Of a stretch of DNA of 64,000 nt, positions 58,361 through 64,000 are shown one piece after another (position 1 is the stretch's first letter; every line of letters begins with the position of its first letter). Position numbers and translations under genes: made by a program. Below the pieces are notes generated by a model. The model was not told the DNA's origin. It worked only from the letters and a program-made list of their open reading frames with translations, and did not search any database. The stretch covers positions 186,001 to 250,000 of the forward strand of contig JANWVO010000052.1 in the NCBI GenBank assembly GCA_025056865.1, read 5' to 3'. Source of the stretch: Bryobacteraceae bacterium. Lineage in GTDB: Bacteria > Acidobacteriota > Terriglobia > Bryobacterales > Bryobacteraceae.

Positions 58361-58389
58361 AGTGTACATCAACACCCACCGATTGACAA
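58361..58389 (-). promoter_or_regulatory. Sigma-70-type promoter of the PEP-CTERM gene
   Basis: On the minus strand TTGTCA (58384-58389) and TACACT (58361-58366) with a 17-bp spacer, the best -35/-10 pair in the window. The leader would be about 65 nt, ending in a good Shine-Dalgarno. Confidence 0.7.
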
Positions 58390-58398
58390 GACCTTGTC
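58385..58398. promoter_or_regulatory. Operator-like dyad over the PEP-CTERM -35 box
   Basis: GACAAGACCTTGTC is a 14-bp dyad (6-bp arms, 2-bp centre) that overlaps the -35 hexamer, a position where a bound repressor would block RNA polymerase. The binding protein is unknown. Confidence 0.5.
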
Positions 58399-58426
58399 CC
58401 TGGAAAATTCCGGCACCGCAAGGAGA

Positions 58427-58454
58427 TAGTACTATACTCGCGAGAATACTACTA
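58427..58454. promoter_or_regulatory. 28-bp near-palindrome upstream of the PEP-CTERM promoter
   Basis: 24 of 28 positions are dyad-symmetric around 58440/58441. The core is CTCGCGAG and the outer arms start and end with TAGTA/TACTA. It lies about 40 bp upstream of the -35 box, where an activator or a second repressor dimer could bind. It is conspicuously AT-rich for this genome outside the core. Confidence 0.6.
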
Positions 58455-58852
58455 GTGAGGGGTCTGGCCGACTCGGACATCAGCGAGTATGGTACAAAAA
58501 TTGCAGTAGTCCACGCATCCACAGCTATCCTGTGGTTCTCTCTTTTCTGCTCTCAAACACTTTCTACTCGAAACGTGCCCGCGCGACGCAGACCGGTCAA
58601 TGCGCGGACAAGCGGGTGGCAAAGACCGGCGAAACCATTCATCACTTGGGTGCTGCCCTTTCGCCCCCCTCAGCCCCGCCCGCTACCACCTGCGCAGCGA
58701 GGGCAGGAGGACTGGAGGCACACGCGGGCGCTGCACCCAAGTGTATTCACCTTGCCGCACGCTCAGTCATGGCTGTGCCTCCTCGTGGCAGGACGAAAAG
58801 GCGGCAGCACAGGAAGATAATTATTGCGGGTGTGAGATCCAAGCGTGGGTAT

Positions 58853-59383
58853 ATGAGAACCATCCTCCGCGTGGCCATCGGAGCCTTCGCCGTCTGGCTC
58901 GTGCCACTCATTGCCTCCCGCGTCGTCGAAGGCTGGCACTGGGGTCCCGGCGCATTCGTGTTCACCTACGTGCTCTTTTTCGCCACCGGCATGGCCTATG
59001 CCTGGATCGCCCGGCATGGAAGAACCTGGAGCTACAGGGCGGCAGTCGGCCTGTGCCTGGCAGGCGGGTTCGTCATGGGCTGGGCCACGATGGTTCATCT
59101 TTCGGAGACGGAGAACCCTCTTCTGCTGGCCTACTTCGGCGTGCTGGCGCTCGGAGCCGCGGGCGCGGCGTTGTCCAGGCTGAAGGCGCCCGGCCTGGCT
59201 CGCACGGCCTTCCTGATGGCCGCGGCCGTTCTTCTCGCAGGCGTCCTCACGCGGAAAGCCACGGCGGCGATGGACACGGGCCCGTTCTGGAACGTCATGC
59301 TTGCACACGGCGGCATGGCATCCGTGTTTGCCTTGGCAGGGCTGCTGTTCCGGCGCGAAATGCGCCAAGGCCCGGGCGGGTGA
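58853..59383 (+). CDS. Six-helix membrane protein of unknown function
   Basis: Protein of 176 residues that is almost wholly six hydrophobic helices (ILRVAIGAFAVWLVPLIAS, FVFTYVLFFATGMAYAWIA, YRAAVGLCLAGGFVMGWATM and so on) with short loops. No conserved charged motif suggests a transporter class. The ATG at 58853 gives a compact protein beginning MRTILRVA; the longer frame from 58532 is repetitive and unlike protein. No Shine-Dalgarno is seen. Confidence 0.65.
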   Translation: MRTILRVAIGAFAVWLVPLIASRVVEGWHWGPGAFVFTYVLFFATGMAYAWIARHGRTWSYRAAVGLCLAGGFVMGWATMVHLSETENPLLLAYFGVLALGAAGAALSRLKAPGLARTAFLMAAAVLLAGVLTRKATAAMDTGPFWNVMLAHGGMASVFALAGLLFRREMRQGPGG

Positions 59384-59485
59384 TCCCCGCGAGGACGACT
59401 CCTGCTTCCGGCTCTTTCCGCTGCGGGGTATCATTGCCATAGAAGGGGCGCACGGGGAGGCTTGCCGGTGCGGGCCGCCTGCGCT

Positions 59486-59491
59486 TATACT
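59486..59491 (+). promoter_or_regulatory. -10 element of the small helical-protein gene
   Basis: TATACT, 27 bp before the TTG start at 59519. The short leader contains a GAGG Shine-Dalgarno. Confidence 0.4.
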
Positions 59492-59500
59492 TCTGTTTTT

Positions 59501-59514
59501 CGATCCGAGGATCG
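59501..59514 (+). repeat. Short dyad containing the Shine-Dalgarno
   Basis: CGATCCGAGGATCG: 6-bp arms around a GA centre, four bases before the TTG start. The GAGG ribosome binding site lies partly within the second arm, so folding could hide it; a two-base loop is too tight for RNA, so a DNA-level operator is equally possible. Confidence 0.35.
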
Positions 59515-59518
59515 CGCC

Positions 59519-59821
59519 TTGGCTTCGACGTCCAACAACCCGGAACGAGCGGCGCCGCCACCGGCAGACGGCTTCGACCCGATCGAGGTGCAGCGCGAAG
59601 CCGCCATGTTTTACGGCCTGTTCCTGCGCGGCGCTTCGCCCGAGGAACTCCGCCGCGACATCGCCATTCCGCGCGAGGTGTTCCTTAAGTGGCTGTCCCA
59701 CCCCCTCTACGACGGCCAGTTCCGGGAGAACGCCAAGCGCATCTACCGGTTCCGGCGGCAGGTGCTGGCCGTCTTCGATGAGCTGGTCGACCAGGCGCGT
59801 CTGAAGGACCGGCTTCAGTAA
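59519..59821 (+). CDS. Small helical protein, possibly with helix-turn-helix
   Basis: Protein of 100 residues starting at TTG (ASTSNNPERAAPPPAD), with GAGG eight bases upstream. After a flexible N-terminus comes REAAMFYGLFLRGASPEELRRDIAIPREVFLKWLSHPLY, whose spacing resembles a helix-turn-helix, then a helical tail RFRRQVLAVFDELVDQARLKDRL. I do not recognise a family. The frame can be extended to 59462 but that would include the -10 box. The redoxin-type lipoprotein gene follows after 12 bp. Confidence 0.6.
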   Translation: MASTSNNPERAAPPPADGFDPIEVQREAAMFYGLFLRGASPEELRRDIAIPREVFLKWLSHPLYDGQFRENAKRIYRFRRQVLAVFDELVDQARLKDRLQ

Positions 59822-59833
59822 GACCGATCCCCG

Positions 59834-60298
59834 GTGCTTTCCCCTCGCTTCCTCATCCTCCCTTTCCTTCTCGCGGCCTCCGCCGGCTGCGGGCTGCGCG
59901 TCGGCGAGCCGCAGCCGCTGAACCTCTCTTTTCAGGTGGAAGGCGAACCCTTCCCCCGCTCGTTGGCGGACTTCCGCGGCCGCGTGGTCGCCTTCACTCT
60001 CTGGGAGCCCTCCTGCCAGCCCTGCGACGCGCAGGCCACAGTGCTCAACGACCTGAATGCCCGTCTTTCCCGCGAAGGCCTCATCTGTTTCGTGCTGCAT
60101 GAGGAGGGAACCCCGGTGCCCGTGGCCAACCTGACGCTGATCATGGGCACAGTGGTCTCCGCCCCCGCCAGCAAGCTGCCGCGCACCCGCCCGGTGACCT
60201 TCATTCTGGACCGGCAGGGCCGGCTCGTCCACCAGATCGAAAAGCCCGCGGAATCGCAGGAGCTCGAAAGGCTGCTTGATCCGCTGCTCGGCGGCTGA
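59834..60298 (+). CDS. TlpA-like redoxin lipoprotein
   Basis: Protein of 154 residues with a lipoprotein signal (FLLAASAGC, Cys at about 19) and a thioredoxin-fold domain: PFPRSLADFRGRVVAFTLWEPSCQPCDAQ carries the CXXC (CQPC) redox site, and VTFILDRQGRLVHQIE the cis-Pro-side strand. Probably anchored in the periplasm and involved in thiol-disulfide exchange, for example in cytochrome or metal-centre maturation. It starts with GTG. It ends four bases from the convergent gene. Confidence 0.83.
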   Translation: MLSPRFLILPFLLAASAGCGLRVGEPQPLNLSFQVEGEPFPRSLADFRGRVVAFTLWEPSCQPCDAQATVLNDLNARLSREGLICFVLHEEGTPVPVANLTLIMGTVVSAPASKLPRTRPVTFILDRQGRLVHQIEKPAESQELERLLDPLLGG

Positions 60299-60301
60299 AG
60301 C

Positions 60302-61210
60302 CTACCGAAACAGCCTCTCCAGCCGCGGCCACTCCAGCACCCAACGTCCCCGCACAAACGCCCCATCAGTGCGGATCTGTCCCTGTGCCAGCAGCGCCGG
60401 CAGGGAATCCTTGTCTCTAGCGGCCGCCGCCGCCTCCCGCAGTGCTTTCAGGATTTCCTCCCATCGTGCCGCCAGCGCAGCGGCTTCTTCCGGCGCGCCG
60501 CAGGCGGCATCCAGCGCCACTTCGATCCGCCCGCTGCGCGCGCCAGCACTCCAGATCATCCACTTCGATTCCCGCAGGCTGGCCAGCGCCAGCGACACCC
60601 ACGCCGGCGCGCCTTCCGGCGCCTCCAGCATCGCCGCCGGCGCATACAGCCACAGCGGCGCCTCCGGCGGCTGCCACCCGGTGAGCCCCTGTTTCGGCCG
60701 CTCATCCGTGAATGCGGCGGCAGCCAGCGGATCAGGACTCACGGCAATGCCCCATCGCCCGCGCTTCAGCCGCACCCACGAAATCTGCCGCTCCGGCGCC
60801 GAGCCCTGCATCGAACACAGCCCGCTGAAGCAGCGCCCCCCATGCGCAAGGAAGTAGCGGCGCAGCCGGTCCTCGTCGAGCCGCGCCTCCGCCACAATCC
60901 ACCGCCTCCCGTTCTCGGCACGCAGCACCACCGCGTCCAGATCGCGCCGGTATTCGAATCCGGTCGCTTCAACAAACTTCCGGTACTCCTCATCCTCGGC
61001 TCCCGCCTCGCCCGCGATGCGTTGCAGCAGGCCCGTCTGCCGCAGCGCCCGCGCATCGACGAAGACGGTGAGCCCCTCGCCCGGCGGCAGCTCTGCCAAC
61101 AGCGATCGCGCGTCGGCCCGGCGCAGCGGCAGCCACAGCCACAGCAGCGAAGCGGCCGCGGCCAGCGCCGCCAGCAGCGCAACCAGAAAAATGCGGCGCG
61201 GAACGGTCAT
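60302..61210 (-). CDS. Membrane-anchored protein of unknown function
   Basis: Protein of 302 residues with one N-terminal membrane helix (IFLVALLAALAAAASLLWLWL) and a large periplasmic part. Phrases like EGLTVFVDARALRQTGLLQRIAGE and FEYRRDLDAVVLRAENGRRWIVAEARLDEDRLRRYFLAHGG recall the repeat domains of bacterial DUF3352-type proteins that present beta-sheet/helix modules outside the membrane. No catalytic motif. GGAGG abuts the ATG unusually closely. Divergent from the NlpC/P60 gene, 45 bp away. Confidence 0.65.
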   Translation of the reverse strand: MTVPRRIFLVALLAALAAAASLLWLWLPLRRADARSLLAELPPGEGLTVFVDARALRQTGLLQRIAGEAGAEDEEYRKFVEATGFEYRRDLDAVVLRAENGRRWIVAEARLDEDRLRRYFLAHGGRCFSGLCSMQGSAPERQISWVRLKRGRWGIAVSPDPLAAAAFTDERPKQGLTGWQPPEAPLWLYAPAAMLEAPEGAPAWVSLALASLRESKWMIWSAGARSGRIEVALDAACGAPEEAAALAARWEEILKALREAAAAARDKDSLPALLAQGQIRTDGAFVRGRWVLEWPRLERLFR

Positions 61211-61240
61211 TCCTCCAGCAGCTTAGCATCCGCGGTTGCC

Positions 61241-61246
61241 TATACT
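61241..61246 (+). promoter_or_regulatory. -10 element of the NlpC/P60-epimerase operon
   Basis: TATACT nine bases before the ATG at 61256. The gap (GGCGGTAGG) ends in a short GG-rich patch, too close to serve as a Shine-Dalgarno, so the message is probably leaderless. Confidence 0.5.
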
Positions 61247-61255
61247 GGCGGTAGG

Positions 61256-62122
61256 ATGCGCGTTCTGCCTGCCGCCCTCATGCTGCTTCTGTCCTCCGCC
61301 AGTGCGCAGACCCGCGCCGTCGTCACCGTCCCGGTGCTCGACATGTTTTCCCGCGCCTCCGACGAAGCCGATGTCGTCAGCCAGGCGCGCTACGGCATGA
61401 CCGTGCGCGTCGAACAGGCCGATGGCGCGTGGGCGCGCATCCGCACCCTGCACGACGACTACCCCGGCTGGGCCCGGCTCAGCGCAATGCGCCTGCTCGC
61501 CGAGGGCGAATCCTACGCCGAAAAGGGCCGTGTCGCTTTCGTGGACAGCCTGCGCGCGCACCTCTACCGCACGCCCTCGGTGACGCGCCACGCGCCCCTG
61601 CTGACCGTGCCCTACGAAACCCGGCTCGAAGTGCTGGAAGAGCCGGAAAAGGACGAGCGGCGGTGGATCCGCGTGCGCCTTCCCGATGCGCGCGAGGCAT
61701 GGATCCAGCGCGGCGACGTCCTCTTCGACCCGCCCCCGCTCTCCGTCGCCGGGCTCGTCGAACTGTCGAAGCGCTTCCTCGGCCTGCCCTACACGTGGGG
61801 CGGAACCACCAGCTTCGGCTTCGACTGCTCCGGCTTCACCCAGATGCTCGTGCGCCGCGGCGGCGTGCTGATGCCGCGCGACGCGCAACCGCAGGCCGAC
61901 TGGGAAGGCATGCGGAAAATCGCCCGCGAGGAGCTCGAACCCGGCGATCTCGTCTTCTTCGGGCCCAGCAGCGGCAAGATCAACCACACCGGCTTCTACC
62001 TCGGCGGCGGCGAATTCATCCACTCCACCACCAACACGCGCCCGGTGCTCCAGATCAGCCGGCTGGACGAAGAGCCTTGGAACCGGCTGCTCGTTGCCTG
62101 CCGCCGATGGAGGCGTCCATGA
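61256..62122 (+). CDS. SH3/NlpC-P60 murein endopeptidase (YkfC-like)
   Basis: Exported cysteine peptidase of 288 residues: signal peptide (MRVLPAALMLLLSSASAQ), two bacterial SH3 domains (about 20-160), then an NlpC/P60 domain with Cys191 in FDCSGFTQ, His244 in INHTGFYLGGG and His256 in FIHST as the Cys-His-His triad. This is the layout of YkfC, which cuts between D-Glu and the diamino acid in murein peptides. The next gene, coupled by ATGA, is an L-Ala-D/L-Glu epimerase, the same pairing as in the ykf operon of Bacillus. The start is probably leaderless. Confidence 0.93.
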   Translation: MRVLPAALMLLLSSASAQTRAVVTVPVLDMFSRASDEADVVSQARYGMTVRVEQADGAWARIRTLHDDYPGWARLSAMRLLAEGESYAEKGRVAFVDSLRAHLYRTPSVTRHAPLLTVPYETRLEVLEEPEKDERRWIRVRLPDAREAWIQRGDVLFDPPPLSVAGLVELSKRFLGLPYTWGGTTSFGFDCSGFTQMLVRRGGVLMPRDAQPQADWEGMRKIAREELEPGDLVFFGPSSGKINHTGFYLGGGEFIHSTTNTRPVLQISRLDEEPWNRLLVACRRWRRP

Positions 62123-63213
62123 ATCGCAGAACATTTCTCTCCGCTCCTGTTCTGGCCGCGCCGCTCGCCGCGCAGGCGCCTGCCGGCGCGCCGCGGCTCG
62201 AAACGCGCATCCGCCGCCTGCGCCTGCGCCACACCTGGACCACGGTGATGTCCTCGAGCGAGTACCGCGACACCTTCTTCGTCGAGTATTCGCGCGATGG
62301 CATCACCGGCATCGGCGAGGGAGCGCCAATCATCCGCTACAAGGAGAGCGCCGAAAGCTGCCGCGCCGCGGTCGACTCGATCCGCCCGTGGCTGCTCGGC
62401 CAGAATCCCGAAGCCTTCGTCCCGCTGATGGACGGCGTCTTCCGGCGCATCGAAGGGAACTTCGCCGCCAAAGCCGCTCTCGATATCGCCCTGCTCGACT
62501 GGAACGCGCAGAAGCTCGGCGTGCCCCTGTGGCGCTGGTTCGGGCTCGACCGCAACCACGCCCCGCTCACCACCTTCTCCATCGGCATCGACAGGGCGGA
62601 GGTGATCCGCCAGAAGGTGCGCGAAGCCGCCGATTTCCCCGTGCTCAAGATCAAGGTGGGGCTGGACAACGACGAGGAAGTCATCGCCGCCGTACGCTCC
62701 GTCACCGACAAGCCGTTGCGCGTCGACGCCAACGAAGGCTTCCGATCGAAAGAAGAAGCCGTGCAGAAGATCCTCTGGCTGGAGAAGCAGGGCGTCGAAT
62801 TCATCGAGCAGCCCCTGCCCGCCGCAAACCTCGAGGACATGAACTGGATCCGCAAGCGCATCCACATCCCCGTCTTCGCCGACGAAGCCTGCCTCCATCC
62901 GGCGGACGTCCCGCGCCTGGCGCCCTACTTCGACGGCGTGAACGTGAAGGTGGACAAGTGCGGCGGGCTGCTAGAGGCAAAGCGCATGATCGAAATGGCG
63001 CGCTCGCTCGGGCTGAAGGTCATGCTCGGCTGCATGGTGTCGAGTTCGGTGGCCATCACCGCCGCCGCGCATCTGTCCCCGCTGGTCGATTACGCCGACC
63101 TCGACGGCCACCTCCTCATCGCCAACGATCCCTACGAGGGCGTGCTCGTCGAGAAGGGCCGCCTGATCCTGCCGGACCGTCCCGGGCTCGGGCTGCGCCC
63201 CCGCGCCGCCTGA
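62119..63213 (+). CDS. L-Ala-D/L-Glu (dipeptide) epimerase, Tat-exported
   Basis: Enolase-superfamily enzyme of 364 residues that interconverts L-Ala-D-Glu and L-Ala-L-Glu released from murein. The acid/base pair is Lys179 (KIKVG) and Lys280 (VKVDKCGG). The Mg2+ ligands are Asp203 (RVDANEGF), Glu230 (FIEQPL) and Asp255 (FADEAC). The N-terminus MNRRTFLSAPVLAAPLAAQ is a Tat-type signal, unusual because known epimerases of this type are cytosolic. The ATG at 62119 overlaps the peptidase stop and has GGAGG five bases ahead. Confidence 0.9.
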   Translation: MNRRTFLSAPVLAAPLAAQAPAGAPRLETRIRRLRLRHTWTTVMSSSEYRDTFFVEYSRDGITGIGEGAPIIRYKESAESCRAAVDSIRPWLLGQNPEAFVPLMDGVFRRIEGNFAAKAALDIALLDWNAQKLGVPLWRWFGLDRNHAPLTTFSIGIDRAEVIRQKVREAADFPVLKIKVGLDNDEEVIAAVRSVTDKPLRVDANEGFRSKEEAVQKILWLEKQGVEFIEQPLPAANLEDMNWIRKRIHIPVFADEACLHPADVPRLAPYFDGVNVKVDKCGGLLEAKRMIEMARSLGLKVMLGCMVSSSVAITAAAHLSPLVDYADLDGHLLIANDPYEGVLVEKGRLILPDRPGLGLRPRAA

Positions 63214-63488
63214 CCACCGCCTTCGAAGCCCCGGCTGCCCCGGCTTCTGCCAGAGGCAGCCCTTCAGGCTTCGCCGCCTTCCGCCTTCCTGCCCATCAGG
63301 CGCCGCGCGCCGCACATCGCTGCCTGTGCCTCGCCTTTCCGCAAGGGCTGCCTGCCCCGCATTCCGGGTTCTTGCCGCGCCTGCGCGAGCCTTCCCCGCC
63401 CGCCGGGGTCCGTTGGCGCACTCCGCTCCTCCTCTTCCCCCTTGCGCCCGCCGGCTGCTAGGATCGGGTCGATACGGAAAATCCGGCC

Positions 63489-63923
63489 ATGAAGGAACAG
63501 AACTACTCCGATCACGCCCGCATCGTCCCTGGCTACCACTACGTGCTGCTGCCGGTGCTGCTGCTCACCTGCATCGGCTCCCTGGTCAATCTCTGGAAGT
63601 CGCTCGGCGATCATCAGCGGCTCTACAGCGCTTCGCTGATCGTGGTCCTTTCCTTCTGCTCGTTTTTCATCGCCGGCTACGCGCGCATCTTCGCGCTGAA
63701 GGCGCAGGACCGCGCCATCCGCGCCGAGGAGAACTTCCGGCACTACCTGCTCGCCGGAAGGCCGCTCGATGCGCGCCTCACCGTGCCGCAGATCGTCGCG
63801 CTGCGCTTCGCCTCCGACATGGAATTCGTCGAGTTGGCCCGCCGCGCCGCCGAGGAGAACATGGATCCGGACGCCATCAAGCGCGCCATCCAGCAGTGGC
63901 GCGCCGATCACTACCGCGTGTGA
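63489..63923 (+). CDS. DUF6526 membrane protein
   Basis: Protein of 144 residues starting MKEQNYSDHARIVPGYHYVLLP, the characteristic opening of the DUF6526 family, with two membrane helices (about 17-33 and 47-65) and a cytosolic helical tail ending QWRADHYRV. Function unknown; common in Bacteroidota and Acidobacteriota. A TAGGAT box lies at 63459-63464, about 25 bp before the ATG, and there is no strong Shine-Dalgarno. The 275 bp upstream hold no other gene that I can see. Confidence 0.85.
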   Translation: MKEQNYSDHARIVPGYHYVLLPVLLLTCIGSLVNLWKSLGDHQRLYSASLIVVLSFCSFFIAGYARIFALKAQDRAIRAEENFRHYLLAGRPLDARLTVPQIVALRFASDMEFVELARRAAEENMDPDAIKRAIQQWRADHYRV

Positions 63924-63948
63924 CCCGCTCGCCGCCCCGCGCGCGGCC

Positions 63949-64000
63949 TCAGGCGGAAGTCACCGGCTGATGCTTCTTTACCCAGTCGGGGTCGAAGTCC
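63949..64000 (-). CDS. C-terminal end of an unidentified gene (cut by window edge)
   Basis: Minus-strand frame entering from the right edge and ending at a TGA (63951-63949); the visible tail reads DFDPDWVKKHQPVTSA. Seventeen codons are too few to name it. It is convergent with the DUF6526 gene, 25 bp away. Confidence 0.45.
   Translation of the reverse strand, partial: DFDPDWVKKHQPVTSA

Larger units (their letters stand above)
58289..58852. other. Lower-GC intergenic region with promoter and palindromes
   Basis: 564 bp between the divergent PEP-CTERM gene and a membrane-protein gene, with no convincing reading frame. The PEP-CTERM half holds a promoter, a 14-bp dyad on its -35 and a 28-bp near-palindrome. 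The other half (58455-58850) is lower in GC than the window and looks like non-coding or decayed sequence; a weak 6-bp stem (58519-58535) followed by a pyrimidine-rich stretch could be a terminator remnant. Confidence 0.5.

Noticed and set aside
58532-58852. N-terminal extension of the six-helix membrane protein
   Set aside because: The translated stretch is irregular, rich in Ala/Arg/His/Pro and unlike a signal or domain; the compact start at 58853 is better.
1-64000. CRISPR arrays, insertion sequences, prophage genes, biosynthetic clusters
   Set aside because: No spaced direct repeats, transposase, integrase or phage structural genes, and no NRPS/PKS-type genes were seen in any frame.

Overview
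The window is GC-rich (roughly two thirds G+C) bacterial chromosome, densely coded on both strands. The gene set points to Acidobacteriota, most likely the Bryobacterales/Solibacter group. The main clues are a large Oar-type TonB-dependent receptor with an N-terminal carboxypeptidase-regulatory-like domain, a PEP-CTERM protein, a DUF6526 membrane protein, a neutral ceramidase-like protein, DUF4838 and several Tat-exported carbohydrate enzymes. This placement is inferred from gene content; there is no rRNA in the window. No prophage, insertion sequence or CRISPR array was seen.

Layout. 1-6910 (minus strand) is the cell-shape cluster mreB-mreC-mreD-mrdA-rodA followed by the start of rng (RNase E/G), which runs off the left edge. 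7103-9727 holds a zinc-ribbon/beta-propeller gene pair and a CPA2-type cation/proton antiporter. 10125-14297 is a nitrogen-sensing operon, amtB-glnB-glnD, followed by glgC. 15894-21426 holds a FadJ-type beta-oxidation enzyme divergent from a hotdog thioesterase, then the four-subunit 2-oxoacid:ferredoxin oxidoreductase operon korDABC behind a near-perfect sigma-54 promoter. 21601-27527 holds a radical SAM gene and a tightly coupled operon of a DRG-like GTPase, a ceramidase-like protein and a DUF4838 protein. 27528-35715 is a mixed region: secreted small proteins, a cysteine-rich 4Fe-4S protein, a Tat-exported glycoside hydrolase-like protein, a tandem ACT protein, priA and a GNAT. 35707-41350 holds hutH, a SpoU-type RNA methyltransferase and the TonB receptor.

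The right third (41.4-64 kb) contains a polytopic membrane protein and an alpha/beta hydrolase, then an ABC-2 permease cotranscribed with a sulfatase-fold protein that has lost its catalytic residues. It also has stand-alone nuoA and nuoI genes, an AlaX-type tRNA editing protein, a sugar-transporter-like protein, a TPR protein with a divergent acetate-kinase-like protein, a redoxin, and a STAS-protein/flavoprotein operon. Beyond these lie a sugar-active enzyme candidate, tRNA-Val(GAC), a lower-GC stretch with a PEP-CTERM gene and elaborate promoter palindromes, and an NlpC/P60 peptidase with an L-Ala-D/L-Glu epimerase pair (murein peptide recycling). A DUF6526 gene and the tail of one more gene end the window.

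Regulatory theme. Three divergent gene pairs share one self-complementary -10 element read in both directions, with start codons only 7-11 bp away on each side. Several other genes have a TANNNT box 6-9 bp before an ATG or TTG start and no Shine-Dalgarno. This suggests that leaderless transcription is common in this organism.
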